Source: Xylaria sp. FL1777 (Eukaryota; Ascomycota; Sordariomycetes; Xylariales; Xylariaceae). From it: DNA of 64,000 nucleotides. Shown here piece by piece: positions 1 to 11,960 of the stretch. Location of the stretch: NCBI GenBank assembly GCA_022578965.1, contig MU400509.1, positions 682,001 through 746,000 on the forward strand, read 5' to 3'. Position numbers and translations under genes: made by a program. Every line of letters starts with the position of its first letter. Position 1 is the first letter of the stretch. The notes beneath the pieces were generated by a model that was given only the letters and a program-made list of their open reading frames with translations, did no database searches and was not told the DNA's origin.

Positions 1-400
1 CCTCTGCGAGCATCATCTTGTTCCCTTCACTGGAAAGGTACACCAACTCATTCAGCAGCTCAATTCCGATGCTAACACGTTCTAGATGCATATAGGATAC
101 ATACCCCGCGACAATGTCATCGGCATCTCGAAGCTTCCACGCATTGCTGAAATGTTCAGTCGCCGACTTCAAGTACAAGAGCGACTGACGCGCGAAGTTG
201 CTAATGCTATCATGGAGGTCCTCAAGCCACAGGGGGTAGCGGTAGTCATGGAGTCCAGTCATCTATGTATGGTGATGCGTGGCGTGGAAAAGACTACGAC
301 AAGCACAATCACCAGCTGTGTACTTGGATGCTTCGAGCGCAAGGAGAAGACGAGAAACGAGTTCCTTAGCCTCGTTGGTTTGAATAGAGGTTTTGCATAA
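1..400 (+). CDS. FOL2: GTP cyclohydrolase I, C-terminal part (gene runs off the left edge)
   Basis: Catalyses GTP to dihydroneopterin triphosphate, the first step of folate and pterin synthesis, in the cytosol as a decamer. Seen: an exon to position 37 reading [11 protein letters not shown], then a 48-nt intron (38-85, branch site GCTAAC at 71-76), then an exon 86-400 starting MHIGYIPR and containing [17 protein letters not shown] and [11 protein letters not shown]. The Cys and His of CEHH and the Cys of HLCM are the three zinc ligands of this family. The N-terminal half lies outside the window. The ATG at 86 is internal, not the start codon. The C-terminus ends a few residues after the conserved TRNEFL motif, as in other fungal copies. 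Identification is secure; the symbol follows yeast. Confidence 0.95.
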
Positions 401-1086
401 TTGGAAAAAACGAAATAGATTACAGGAATGCGTATTATGGTTTACTTCGTCGGCGAGGGGGGGGCGTTTACGGGGACATAGAGCATCGGGATCTCAACAT
501 CGGCTCATTCATTTTGACGGGGGCTATGTTGTCATGTACATCAGCATGAGCGCGAGAATTGTCAACATCTCAGTACCGAATGTAGGATTACGGGGTGGAA
601 ATTTCATTTCAACAGCAGTGTCATACCATCAACTGCACTAATACCCAAAGAAAAAGAAACACACGGCTCAATCTCTCACGAGTCAATTCTCAAATATGGC
701 TTTAAAGCATATCAAAGAACTTCCATCAATATTCCTAGGCAAACTACACATTCAAGTCCAGGCAACGCTGCAATACAAGTAATAGAATGCGCAAGACTTC
801 TAATTAAGAATGAGAGTATGTCACTATTTGGAGGGGAGAACCATTAATTCAGGCCAAGCTTGACGGTGCTCTGAAGTCCAAACTAAACCTGCAAATGTCA
901 AATTGCCTTAGAACAATAGGTACACACAAATCCACCCAATGCTAACTACCCAGTACGCCAACAGTGAATGCCAAGCTACTGCAATATCTCTTATGTTTCC
1001 CACACATCGTGACCCCAAAATTAGAGTACGAGCACGGCTGGTAGTTATCCAAGTCCTCCTCTCAATCCAGGTCCCAAGATTACTAT
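401..1086. other. Intergenic, convergent 3' ends
   Basis: 686 bp between the convergent ends of the GTP cyclohydrolase and P450 genes. It should hold both 3' UTRs. I see no gene, RNA or repeat in it. Confidence 0.6.
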
Positions 1087-2767
1087 TCAAGATGTGCTGG
1101 CAAGAGACTCCACCAACCTCTGCTCATTTCGTGGTTTGAATGAGACTCGATATGGACGTGGCGCCATGATCAGGTCCGTGGGGATTTTCATGTCTTTGCT
1201 AGGGTCGCAGTCTATCTTCTCGGAGGTTTCAATAACGAAGCTACTCAGCAGACGCATGAAGATGAGATACAGTTCTCGCATGGCCAGCAGATGTCCAGAA
1301 CACATTCGGTAGCCGAGGCCAAATACGAAGATCGGCGCATCGGGATTTGTGAACCACCTTGCAGGCTCGAACCGATCTGGATCGGGGAAAAGCTCGGGGT
1401 CTGGGAGTAGGTGTTAGCGTTCTATGTAGTAGTACCATTTGGTAAGATGAGAGCGAGACATCATAGAACTCACCGCGGTTGCAGGCCCATGCGTTCATAT
1501 AAATAGTGCTTCCTGAGGGAATCCGCACACCTTCGTAATCGATGTCCTTGATTGTTTCTCTCGGCAAGGCTAACGGGAGCACACAGAAGTATCTCAGAGC
1601 TTCCTTGGCGAGGCCCAATATGTATCCGCACTTCTGATCGTCGGATGCGTCGCATAGCGGCTCATCCGAGCCCTGGAACTTGCATATCTCCTCGTAGGCC
1701 TTGTCCTGGATGTCGCGATGCTGGGTCAAGAATGCAATAGCCCATTGCATCGTGTCCGATACCGTCTCGAACCCGCCCGCCAAAACAGACAAACTGATGG
1801 CAGTCAACTCTGTCTCATTAAGCTCCACTTCCTTGAATTTAATCACACTCGCCTGTAGGCACGGCTTATTGGTGCCCTCCTGCATCTTCTTGGCGAGGTC
1901 ATTGCTGAGCTGGGCCAGGTATTCGTCACGACGCTGTCTCATAGCCCTTGCGTTGACCGACGTAGGGTTGAACGGGTTCAGTCGTAAAAGGGGGATGTGG
2001 TCTTGCGGATTGCCGACCGTTGATCTGGCTTTATTGAGCTCTTCTTCGACGACAACGATCTCCTTGAAAAGTTTATCGTCGATGGACGGAATGCGAACGC
2101 CCCAGTTGATGGTCATAACTAGCGATAAGCTGAGTCGCTGGATCATGGGCAACGGGTCAATGGTGACAGCCCCTGACTTTCCATAAGTCAACAAATCTTC
2201 GATGAATGCCCTTGTCTCCCGATCAAAATATGGCACGTAAGTCTGAATTGATGGGCGGTTAAGAGCAGCTGCAATCCCCTTCTTTTTTTTCTTAAGACTC
2301 TCGTCATACGGCGATGTCCCGATGGTCAGTCCTGCGGTAGTAGAAGCCACCTACAAGCGTCATTAATACTTAATTTGTTATAAGTGCTAAGAGATATTAC
2401 TTGCCTTATGGAACGTGTATGTTATCGGTCGCGAACTCAGAGTATGAGAGTTAGACAAGAAAAAGGTTTTCGCTGCTGCCGGACTATTCACGATGACTAC
2501 CGTGGTATTTCCCAGCTGCACCTGATAGACATCTCCGTACTGTTTCGCCCATTTGTCATACTGAATCGCCGCATTTCCCACGACGTCGAGATAGTTCCCT
2601 ATGATCGGCCATCCTCTGGGTCCCTTCAAACCCGGTATTCTCGCACTCAGTCGAGCAAACTCATTTCCCACGAGCCAAAGAACAAGACTGACTAAACTAC
2701 CCAGTATAAGCAGCCCAATAAGATGTTCCGTGAGTTTTTGATTAATGAGATGAACAACGGACACCAT
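1087..2767 (-). CDS. Cytochrome P450, CYP504-like (phenylacetate hydroxylase family)
   Basis: A haem monooxygenase with a short N-terminal membrane anchor, likely in the ER. Exons are 2405-2767, 1474-2350 and 1087-1400; about 517 aa, the normal size. Seen: hydrophobic anchor at residues 12-33, proline hinge GLKGPRGWPIIGN, I-helix AGGFETVSDT at about 312-321, ExxR at 371-374 (EALR), FEPARW, and the haem loop FGLGYRMCSG with ligand Cys447. The segment joining exons 1 and 2 (FHK-VASTTAGLTIGTSP) resembles CYP504 enzymes, which hydroxylate phenylacetate or hydroxyphenylacetate on the way to homogentisate; the exact substrate is inference. Intron 1 (2351-2404) must start with GC (GCAAGT) to keep frame. 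Intron 2 (1401-1473) is an ordinary GT-AG intron. No homogentisate-pathway partner is visible nearby. Confidence 0.9.
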
Positions 2768-4386
2768 TTTGCTGCTGTCTAGATGATGGCCGGTATTATT
2801 ATAAGATGCATGTCTCGAGGGAGAGATGTGGCTCTCAACACACGTCTAAAAGATGATTCTTATATAATACGCCCTCTTCAGCGGAAGTGATTAGTACATA
2901 TACTAGACTCCATTTGCACCGTTAGGCATCTAGTCAATCTGCGGTCATCGTCGCGGAACAGGTAGGCTATGACGGTTTACCCCGCGCACTTCCAGCGTAT
3001 ACGAACTGGGATGGTGCAGGATTGGAGTCGGAATTTTCCGAGCATTTCCGAACAGAGGCGAGTTTATCCCCATAGTTTATTTTATTGCCGTAAACGGTTG
3101 CCGTATACTTAGTTGTGCTCGGAATTCAGACAAAGGAAGTTCTATCAACAGAGTAAAGAAAGTGGGGAGGGAGAGGGGTGACGGGTGTAAATGTTGATGT
3201 GGTTCAACCCGAACATCCAATGAGGATGACCTTGTTTTCATCTCGATAAATGGATGGCCAGGACCTGTCGCAATTACTACGTAACACAGAGCTTAGCATG
3301 TTCCGATGTCTCAATCTCTCCAGGTCCTATCTATTCCACTGCCGGGGCCGAAGATCCTCTTGATGGTATTACGAGATGAGACATTTCGCCGTCGCATGCG
3401 AGACCGCGGAATAGTTATCGAACTCTTCCAATGCTGAAATGTTCAACTGCTAATCGTTTAATCACCTCCGCCTTTCCGACCTAAGCAGAATAGAGCTGTC
3501 GCGTCATTTCGTCAATATCGTGCGCCCATACCAGTAGCTTCGGGAATGCCCTGAGATGCACGAACTTGATATATACGACTAGTAGCTCTTCCCTGGCTAT
3601 GCGTCACGAGCAGCAACGAGATTTCGAGCAAACGTGTTACTGTCGAAGGACAGGCGCAACCCGGTCGGCCGCTATGATTAATCAGTTATACTGGACGTCT
3701 CAATGGAATGAATAAGAGTACACACGAGTAGTATGCCCTAAAAGTTTGATTTTCCGTCATGAAACCAGTCATAAAAATGTTATTTTGAATAGGTAGCCGA
3801 AAGTTTCTCTATGGGTTCCTGCGCTACCGTATGTATGAAATTTTGACGTCCGCGAAAAGCTTTCATGGCCACCAAGCCGCGAACCCTACCCGATGCTATC
3901 GCTTTTCAATAGGGGCCGTATGTTTCCGCGACTAGAACCTGTAGATGGGACGGGATGTGTTGATGATGCTTGCTACACTATTGCTGTGTTAATCAATGGC
4001 CCCTTCCCGTCGCTGAATAGGATATCCGAATAAATACAGTACTCATCGAGATCAATAAAACTCCAGCGTCCTTCTCATAGACATGAACTATCTCTCGTGG
4101 TATCGTCGAATATCTCATAAAGTTTACTTACTAGTGGGCACTACAGATCCAAGTAGCTAGGTTAGTAGCAAAGTCGCGATGAGAACCATTACGCCTTCGG
4201 AGATCATGGGGCAAGCGATGCGATTAACATGCCATTTAATCGGTTGTATTTCCTTATTCTCCTCCTAATCATACGAATCTCCTCTTCTGCTTCTTGCTAC
4301 ATCAGGAAATGAGAGTTCTCAGGTCAGATACACCAAGCCAACACGTCTACACCTCCAGCAGGGGCTCAGCCACCAAGATAAACATT
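2768..4386. other. Intergenic, P450 promoter region
   Basis: 1.6 kb of upstream sequence for the P450 and 3' flank of the small secreted-protein gene. Short reading frames only, without coding character. No RNA gene or repeat found. Confidence 0.55.
2859..2866 (-). promoter_or_regulatory. Probable TATA box of the P450 gene
   Basis: TATATAAG on the minus strand, 92-99 bp upstream of the P450 ATG (2767). The spacing is typical of a TATA element with a short 5' leader. Not experimentally supported. Confidence 0.4.
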
Positions 4387-5010
4387 TCAGTCTGCCTCTT
4401 CATTACAATTGATACCATGCAAAGCCTCGCCAAGCGATCCCCAGCATGTTACAGTGTCGATTTCGACCGAAACGGGAGTATCTTCCGGTTTCAACACCCA
4501 CAAGCAGAAGCCACTAGCAGCACATGTGCCCTGCATGTTCTTCGCTACCTCGAACTGGGCCGTGCCAGTCCAGATCTGTAAATATTCATCCTTCTGATTC
4601 AATACGATGGGTGAAGCTCTCCAGCGCAAGTCGAAGTTCGTCGTGGGATATGGGTCAGGGTCGGTGGCCTCGAGGAGCTCAGCCGTCCAGGCCCAGAGAA
4701 CCGAGTCGGCTGTCTCCGCGACCTCGCAGTTCACGATCTGATTGTAAGGAACATTTGGGTACTGCCACACTACCTCGCAGTACACACTGCTCTGAGTGTC
4801 GTTGGCGTCCAGGACACTTTGGTCCGGATTTGGGTTCGTGAGATTCACGTGGACGTACCAGTCCGGACTGTTACCAGGTCGCCCTGATGGTTGCCAGGTC
4901 TGGAGGCCGGTGACCAGCCAGGGAGAAAGCTGTCCATTTGCAGTTGACACGAAAATTGGGAGAATTGCTCCCAGCGCCTGGATATAGTGACGAAGTTGCA
5001 TGTTGAACAT
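4387..5010 (-). CDS. Small secreted cysteine-containing protein, unknown function
   Basis: Intronless, 207 aa. Residues 1-27 form a signal peptide (positive n-region, hydrophobic stretch IQALGAILPIFVSTANG), with cleavage likely after NGQ or ANG. The mature part has six cysteines spaced to allow three disulfides, many Trp, Asn and Asp residues, and two NxT/S sequons (NLT and NDT). Acidic C-terminus. A TATA box lies about 105 bp upstream. I do not recognise the family. Size, secretion and Cys content fit secreted virulence or competition proteins of fungi, but that is inference only. Long non-coding flanks on both sides (1.6 and 2.9 kb) are common for such genes. Confidence 0.7.
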   Translation of the reverse strand: MFNMQLRHYIQALGAILPIFVSTANGQLSPWLVTGLQTWQPSGRPGNSPDWYVHVNLTNPNPDQSVLDANDTQSSVYCEVVWQYPNVPYNQIVNCEVAETADSVLWAWTAELLEATDPDPYPTTNFDLRWRASPIVLNQKDEYLQIWTGTAQFEVAKNMQGTCAASGFCLWVLKPEDTPVSVEIDTVTCWGSLGEALHGINCNEEAD

Positions 5011-7904
5011 ATTTCAGAGCGTTGATAAGAATTGGGTCGATACGAGTATATCTTGTGGGGAGTCTGGGTCGCTATTGGTGATGGCGGTTAGAATAGGGAG
5101 GAGATAGTCGTGTTTTTATAAATTAGAAATCCGATAGAGATGAGAACTGCGTTCTTGTAATGTTTTTAGACACCATGATATTGCACCACCTTACAGGATT
5201 CGTATGAAGCCTAGAATTGCCCATATAGATGCCAACTAGCATCGGTTAAATTGAAACTTCATTTCATTCAGAGAGCCAAGGCCCGTATACTGCTGTGTCA
5301 TAGGTGCGCAATCCTCGTATGAACTTTTCCGCTCAATCTAGATGTAAGTTTCCATTAGAAATCAATTGTACGTGGCGTGATCTAGTCCTCTGCAGACAGT
5401 CAATAGTCGACGGGAGTCAGCACAGTACAACCATCCCCGCAGGAGCTGAAAGTTGACATATGCCGATTCCCTCGCAACGTTGCCCATGTACTTCGCAACA
5501 CTTGAATTGTGTTCGGTGCTCCCTCCGTAACTTTATCTAGATCACCACATCACTCCTCTAGACATGCTCGAGAAATCCGAACACTATAAGACTGTTCAAC
5601 ATGAAACATCGACGGAGCCATAGAAAACCGACAACAATAGGCCTCGAATCGTAACGATATCGCTTTTATTAGTTCTTCGGGACACGAAAGCATGTGGGTT
5701 GCCTATTTCTATACCGGTAGCATTGCCCATCCCTAAGGAACGTCGATTTATTATGACTCAACCACGGCGGTGATTTACATGAAAAACATGGATTAACCTT
5801 CTAATATCTGACATATGGCTGTGACCTCTTGCAGTCAAAGGTATAGGTCGTCGTATTTTGTGAGTTATGAAACAAGCGGGTATATTGCTGACTTAATCGG
5901 AGATGTAAACTCATGATCCCTAGCCTGTTCCTGTGTTCAAGAGCTGACATCCGGTCTTAGGCTTCCATTTTTATACAACTAGTTAATATGGACTGAAACT
6001 GGTTAGGTCTAGATATCTATTACTCATAAAAAGATGGCATTGGCGCCAGCGGAGTGAGCCGTAGGCAGCGTCTCAGACGCATGAGGTAGTTTTTCAAATC
6101 TAGCAGTTTTTTGGACGTGAGTAAATAATGCCGTCTCCTTTAATATCTATCAATTAGAATGAAACAGTTTTGGGTGATACAGCGGTGTTTCTGTAGCGAT
6201 ATATAAGAATTTATACGGCATGTTGATATCTACTATAAGTGCTAACAGACCTAGCAAAATGCTGTTCCCTTTACATGAAACAGTTACCGTTATGCATAGT
6301 CCAAAAGTATCTAGACTTTTAAACAGGAATTTTCCATTAATTTCTACTTAGATACCACCAACTAATAAATAAAGCGTCTTCAGGCGTTCAGACACCAACA
6401 AGGCTCTTACCCCATGTGTCATATTAGTAGACCTTAGGATACCTACTTAGCTGCATCAAATCGGTGGAATAAGCTTCTCTATTATGATCCCTATGATGAT
6501 ATTGACTTCAGTAACTAGGAGACTTATGCAAGTATATTTCTTCTGAGTAGTATCTTTCTCAAGATCTAGCCAGAGTACAGACGAAAGAAAGTCTTCCAAT
6601 TTCAGTCAGTTTGAGTTGATAAAACTCAGCCGAGAGTAAAACTTTAAATAGGTCAGACTTGAAATATAAGGAAAGTATGGCATCGCTTCACGCTTCTGGA
6701 AAACGGAAAGTTCGGTTTATGATTTACTGTATCTTGGACTTGTCTACTTCTTTGATGTATTGGCGCTACAGTTACCAGTGTATATAAACACACAGAGGAG
6801 CTCATGCTCCCAACACCACGTGCCTGCTAAAGAAAGGTGTGATTATACACTAAAAACTAGCGAAAAAGATGAGCGAATTGTTTCACTCCAATAAGAAATG
6901 TATTTGTGGTTTCGCCATGCATTCGAGCTGGAAATATTACGACTGGAGTCGGTGTACTCTGAAGCCACCCCACTCACATTATCTTAGAGTGGCCAACTAA
7001 ATGGACTAGGTTAGATAAAAGTAAATTAAGTCTATTTCAATGAGACTATATGTAAGCTTTGCTCGAATTTGACCTGGAGAGCCTGCTGGAAGCCAAAAGC
7101 TAGCGGAAGCCTATAGGGGCTGATCCGAACTCTCGGTGGCTCGATGTAGTATACTACGTAGTACGTGGGCGCCCGCCAGGAGACATCCAGATCTCTCGTC
7201 AACACAGCGGAATTTTCGTCGTTATCATTCCAAATTTAAAATAACATCTCGCGATAGATATGTCAAGCACTATAGTTAAAATTAAAGTTAGTTGGTCGGA
7301 ATGTTAGACACTGCAACACAAATGTCAGCGTCGACGCAAAGCCACAGCATTAGCAAGTTGTGTACTACTGGTACACTGCAGGTGTCATAAGACTCACTTG
7401 TTCCAGTTGTAAGCACTATCCACGCTGAGAAGGATGACCGATGTCTCGAGCGCACATCTCATTTTATCTTCCTTCTAGATCACACGTGCTCGGAAGCAGG
7501 TTGGATAATAGTCGGCGTGACGCGATATTGTAACGTTGACCCAAAGACATGCACTGTTGTTGAGCGGAGATGTTTTGGTGTTCAGGTACTAGTCAGGGGT
7601 ATGGAAATGGAAGAGCCAGTAGCATGCGTAGTTTCAGCCACCACTACAGGGAGGCAATCTGACTCGCTTACACTTTACCACGGGAAGCATGTCGAGTGCC
7701 GAAGTGTGGACCACGGGTTCGGTCTTTTATGGCTTCTACATGTACATTGTGTGCAGCCGGTGTCGACCCTCCAACCCATCATGTTAAGCTAGGCGAACGT
7801 CGTGGCTCGATGGCACAACTACATATAGGCCATGTGCCGTCCGGAAATGTCGCGAGCTCTACAAACGTTGTGTTAAGGTACGCAAACGCTGTGGCAAGCT
7901 AAAG
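5011..7904. other. Long AT-leaning intergenic region
   Basis: 2.9 kb between divergent genes, moderately AT-rich, with stop codons in all frames. It should hold the promoters of the secreted protein (minus) and the metallophosphoesterase (plus). No gene, tRNA or clear repeat was recognised. Confidence 0.55.
5113..5120 (-). promoter_or_regulatory. Probable TATA box of the small secreted-protein gene
   Basis: TATAAAAA on the minus strand about 103-110 bp upstream of the ATG at 5010. Best match in the upstream region. Confidence 0.45.
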
Positions 7905-9224
7905 ATGTCTATACTTGCCGCTGTGGTTTTTGGAGCTACGGTGTCTCTCGCCGTCCCGCATAAGCCGTTATCATCCGCTAACAGGAGGTATCCGGTCAGC
8001 AATCAGTCCGACCCTTTCGGCCCCCTCACTTTTCGAGCAGACGGAACTTTTCAGGTTTCTATTTTTGAAGACTTGCATTTCGGCGAAAGTATGTGCACCC
8101 CACAATGTCCCTTCACTTACACCACCCGCTCACTAATGCGACTAGATGCCTGGGATCAATGGGGTCCGCAGCAGGATATCAACTCGGTCAAAGTGATCAA
8201 TGAGATCCTCGATAAGGAGTCTCCCGGATTAGTCGTTTTGAACGGCGATCTTATTACAGGTGAAAATGGGTTCTTAGAGAATAGCACTGTATACGTCGAT
8301 CAAATCGTCGGCCCTCTAGTTGCTCGGAACTTATCCTGGGCATCCACGTACGGGAATCATGATTACGACTTCAATATATCTGGCACTGCTATCCTCGAAC
8401 GTGAAAGAAGGTGGAGAAATAGCCGAACATCTCCCATGATATTTGGACCGGACGTTGGCGTGTCGAATTACTATCTCCCAGTCTACGACCATGGCTGTGT
8501 AAACGAATTCGCCTGCAGCCCGGAATTGATCCTTTGGTTCTTCGATAGCAGAGGAGGGTTTAAGTACCAGCAAAAGGACGCCGAGGGAAACAGGGTCGGA
8601 CAACCAGACTGGGTCGACGCCAAAGTAGTAGACTGGTTCAACCAGGCTAGCAGAAGTCTCACGAGGAGATACCGTAAGGTAATTCCCTCGCTGGCCTTCG
8701 TCCACATCCCCGCATTCGCCTCTTACGCTCTACAAGAAGCCGGTGTAGATCCGAACAAGCAGCCCGGGATCAACGACGACCTACCACTTGCACCACAAGC
8801 TCAAGGGTGGTGCCGGAACGGTACCAACGACGGGACATGCAGCTATGGCGCCCAGGATACCGCATTTATGCAAGCCATATCACATACAAAAGGCTTAATA
8901 GCGGCGTTTTCTGGACATGATCACGGGGATACGTGGTGTTATAAGTGGGATAGATTGCTTCCTGATATGGATGTGACACCAGCAAACAACATAAGCCTCT
9001 GTTTCGGACAGCACACTGGTTATGGTGGATACGGTAACTGGGAAAGAGGATCTCGCCAGGTGATGGTCTCGAAAGAAGGTCTAGCAAAGTTCGAAGCGGA
9101 TACTTGGATTCGCTTAGAATCGGGAACTACAGTGGGCAGCGTCTCACTGAATAGTACATATGGGCAAGACATTTATCCTAAGACGGACGACTCGATGACC
9201 TACTGCCCAACTTGTATCTATTGA
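7905..9224 (+). CDS. Secreted calcineurin-like metallophosphoesterase
   Basis: Hydrolyses phosphate esters with a two-metal centre; probably extracellular or vacuolar. Single exon, 439 aa, beginning with a signal peptide (residues 1-17, ILAAVVFGATVSLAVP). All metal motifs are present in order: DLH at 56-58, NGD at 113-115, GNHD at 150-153, His267 in VHIPAF and GHDH at 337-340. Several NxS/T sequons and Cys residues fit a secreted protein. It resembles the fungal group related to yeast Dcr2/Sia1 and purple-acid-phosphatase-like enzymes, so the true substrate is open. Phosphate scavenging is the obvious guess, but no phosphate-control site was identified. No transporter or partner adjoins it. 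Confidence 0.88.
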   Translation: MSILAAVVFGATVSLAVPHKPLSSANRRYPVSNQSDPFGPLTFRADGTFQVSIFEDLHFGESMCTPQCPFTYTTRSLMRLDAWDQWGPQQDINSVKVINEILDKESPGLVVLNGDLITGENGFLENSTVYVDQIVGPLVARNLSWASTYGNHDYDFNISGTAILERERRWRNSRTSPMIFGPDVGVSNYYLPVYDHGCVNEFACSPELILWFFDSRGGFKYQQKDAEGNRVGQPDWVDAKVVDWFNQASRSLTRRYRKVIPSLAFVHIPAFASYALQEAGVDPNKQPGINDDLPLAPQAQGWCRNGTNDGTCSYGAQDTAFMQAISHTKGLIAAFSGHDHGDTWCYKWDRLLPDMDVTPANNISLCFGQHTGYGGYGNWERGSRQVMVSKEGLAKFEADTWIRLESGTTVGSVSLNSTYGQDIYPKTDDSMTYCPTCIY

Positions 9225-10424
9225 TGGATCATACTTGAGGAGTGGTGGTGTTAGGATGCAGATTGATATGACGATGTTGGATAGCATATGAAGAGGACCC
9301 CCTCCATGAAGTATAATAATCATCAAGAGTATAAATCCCGATACACTAGTACCTAAGTTGGATATAGTCTCAGTATACTTAAAAACCCACTAATCTTATT
9401 ACTCTTCCACCAACCCGGAGATACTAGCGAAGTAGATCTCTTGGCCTCCAATCGGCACAGCGGCGCAAGAAATCTTGGCAAGATTCCCAATTAGCCAATA
9501 ATATCTATTCGAATCTAGGTGTCCTAATCATGATCCCTAAGCAATATCTCGCTTCAGCTTATGCGGATTTCATGGTAGACGGGAAAATGTCGGGCACCCT
9601 ACCACTGCTACCTAGGAAGTGCTATTCGTGTCACCGTGACCGTACTGCGCTGAATTGAGACCTATTGAGACTGTCTCGCGTACCAGAAGTGAAGCTATTC
9701 AGCCCTCGCTAATCTGAGACATATGGGCGGACCACGGAGGTTAGGGAGCCCCGAACCAATTGTATATAGGCTCAAGGACAGCCACCATGCTCACAGATTA
9801 TTGTATGCAGAATAGAGAGTCAACAACTCAGTTCCAAGCCCTGACACCAGCCCTTGTTATGGTGGGTTTTGCTTAGGTTAGCTAGCCTCCAGCTTCTCAA
9901 GCTCTATGTAGTAAAGCAATAAAAGCTTAGATGGTACCATCCACGTCATTTACATGAATTGATAATGCATCCTGACCTTTAACCCCGCATTCTATTCGCG
10001 CACATAGTATAGTTCACACACACCGTAGCTATTTAAACCCAGTTGTGCACATTCTTAAGTCCCATGATAAATACTAGGGTGCCATGCAAGTTCGGTGTAG
10101 GAAATCAATGGTAAAAGCGTTGCCAAGACATCTCAATCAATAGAAGATCAAGGCAAGTGGGGGTTGACAATCGCCTAAACCTTACGAGGATATATATAGC
10201 ACTACATTGCGGTTATGACCTGATCTGTGTCCTCGTTACAACGCCGATTGCGAATTACCACGAGATACGAACCCCAGGCAACTTCCTTGAGGATGTATAT
10301 AATGGATTGTATGCTCTTCTTTAAGGTTCTCACGTTGCCAAGTTTCAATATCTAGATCTACCAACGCATAACTTCTCATAAGTATAACATACCCGAGCCG
10401 TGGACATATACCCCTGCGCTTAAC
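9225..10424. other. Intergenic
   Basis: 1.2 kb. A TATATATAG stretch near 10190 could be the TATA element of the dehydrogenase that starts at 10425. No gene recognised. Confidence 0.5.
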
Positions 10425-11570
10425 ATGACCACTCTTAGCAATGCATTTAGCATCACATCCCAATTCCTACACCCATCAAAACCCCGCCTAACCGAAAAAG
10501 ATGTTCCCAATCTACAGGGCAAAGTAACTATTCCTTAACTCTGGGTCACACACGGCTCACATTTTCTCCGAGACTCAGTGCTGTGCCGGTTTCGGACGCA
10601 AATGGGAATGCTAATGATCTTCTCAGGTCACAATCGTCACTGGGTCAAATACCGGTCTCGGCAAAGAGATCGCCCAGATTCTCTATTCCAAGAATGCCAA
10701 AGTGTATATGCTGGCACGCTCAGAGGAGAAGACCAAGAAGGCCATAGATAGCATCAAAGCCGCTGTACCCAACTCAAGCGGCGAGCTGATATATTTGCAT
10801 CTTGACCTCGCCGACCTCCCTAGTATAAAATCGACCACTGAACAGTTTAACCGTCGAGAGTCCCAGCTACATCTCCTCTTCAACAATGCCGGCGTCGCAT
10901 TCCCTCGGCGCGGCGCGAAGACGAAACAGGGATATGTGCTCGAAATCGGGGTGAATTGCCTTGGAACCTTTGCCCTCACCAAGCTCCTCACACCAACGAT
11001 CATTTCGACCGCCAAGACCTCGCCCCCAAACAGCGTCCGTGTCATCTATGTTTCATCGAATGCATCCGAGGGGTTCAGCCCAAAGAACTTCGTGCGAAAC
11101 GTCGACCACGCAGAAAACCTAACGGCAGTGGGGAGATACTTCTCGTCGAAGCTCGGCAATTATCTGCACGCGGCTGAATTTGCGAGCCGGTACAAGGCCG
11201 ATGGCGTAATATCTGTGTCGTTGAACCCCGGCGCGCTCGACTCGGAATTGTGGCGCGAGCAGTTCTCTCTCGTCAAGTTGTTTCTGCGAGCGACTTTCCT
11301 GCACCCTCCTCTATACGGCGCATACACCTGCCTATTCGCAGCGTTCTCGCCCGAGGTCACGCTCGAAAAGTCTGGAACACATGGTCAGTACTATCCTCAA
11401 TGGTATGGGGGGACCGGATACTAACGGTAGAGGTAGTTGCCCCTTGGGGTCAGTTATGGGACGTAGCGCCAGATATGGTGAAGGCTGGGAAGAGTCCGGA
11501 AGAAGGCGGTGATGGTACAGCGAGAGAATTCTGGGAATGGAGTGAAGTCCAAGTCAACAAGTACCTTTGA
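10425..11570 (+). CDS. Short-chain dehydrogenase/reductase (retinol dehydrogenase/WWOX-like)
   Basis: NAD(P)-dependent oxidoreductase, probably cytosolic. Three exons, 10425-10523, 10627-11383 and 11437-11570, give 329 aa with frame kept at both junctions. Seen: cofactor motif TGSNTGLG at 38-45, NNAG at 119-122, Ser in YVSSN, and catalytic YFSSK with Tyr204 and Lys208. The C-terminal exon gives HVAPWGQLW followed by AREFWEWSEVQV, typical of this fungal subgroup. The start at 10425 is the first ATG in frame with PRLTEKDVPNLQGK. Intron 2 is 53 nt with branch CTAAC at 11421. If intron 2 is not spliced the protein ends early at 11424. Substrate unknown. Confidence 0.87.
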
Positions 11571-11929
11571 ACCGTACCTACAAGCTTATATGTAGGTAGG
11601 TAGGGCGGGTGTCCTTTCAATATTCGCTACTCCTAGTCATCTGATACTTGGAATTCTCTTGTGTCCTTATAAATGTATATATGATTGGGGAAAAGGAAAT
11701 GACATATGAGACTTTGACGCCACATTTAGCATATGAATCAAGTTGCTTATGACAGGTACTCATCATCTGGTATTAGTGGCTAACTCCCTTTTTCGTAGCA
11801 CATACCTAGGTAACCTTTAAGAACAGTTGATGCCTATATCCAGACAGGGGAGGTCGCTTGCGTCTCATTACAAAAGCCGACGGCAAACATTGTTTTCTTG
11901 AACAAAGAACAAAAGCGAACGAAACAAAT
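11571..11929. other. Intergenic
   Basis: 359 bp holding the 3' UTR of the dehydrogenase. It includes a GTAGGTAGGTAGGG run near 11592. No gene seen. Confidence 0.5.
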
Positions 11930-11945
11930 AAAAAAATAGGTAAAA
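11930..11945 (-). terminator. Pol III terminator of tRNA-Thr
   Basis: On the minus strand, TTTT followed shortly by a run of six or more T, starting 16 nt after the tRNA 3' end. This is the usual RNA polymerase III stop. Confidence 0.6.
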
Positions 11946-11960
11946 TATATGAACGTTTCC

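Noticed and set aside
1241..2350. P450 ending in a non-haem C-terminus
   Set aside because: This is read-through of a 73-nt intron; splicing at 1474/1400 gives the haem-binding Cys.
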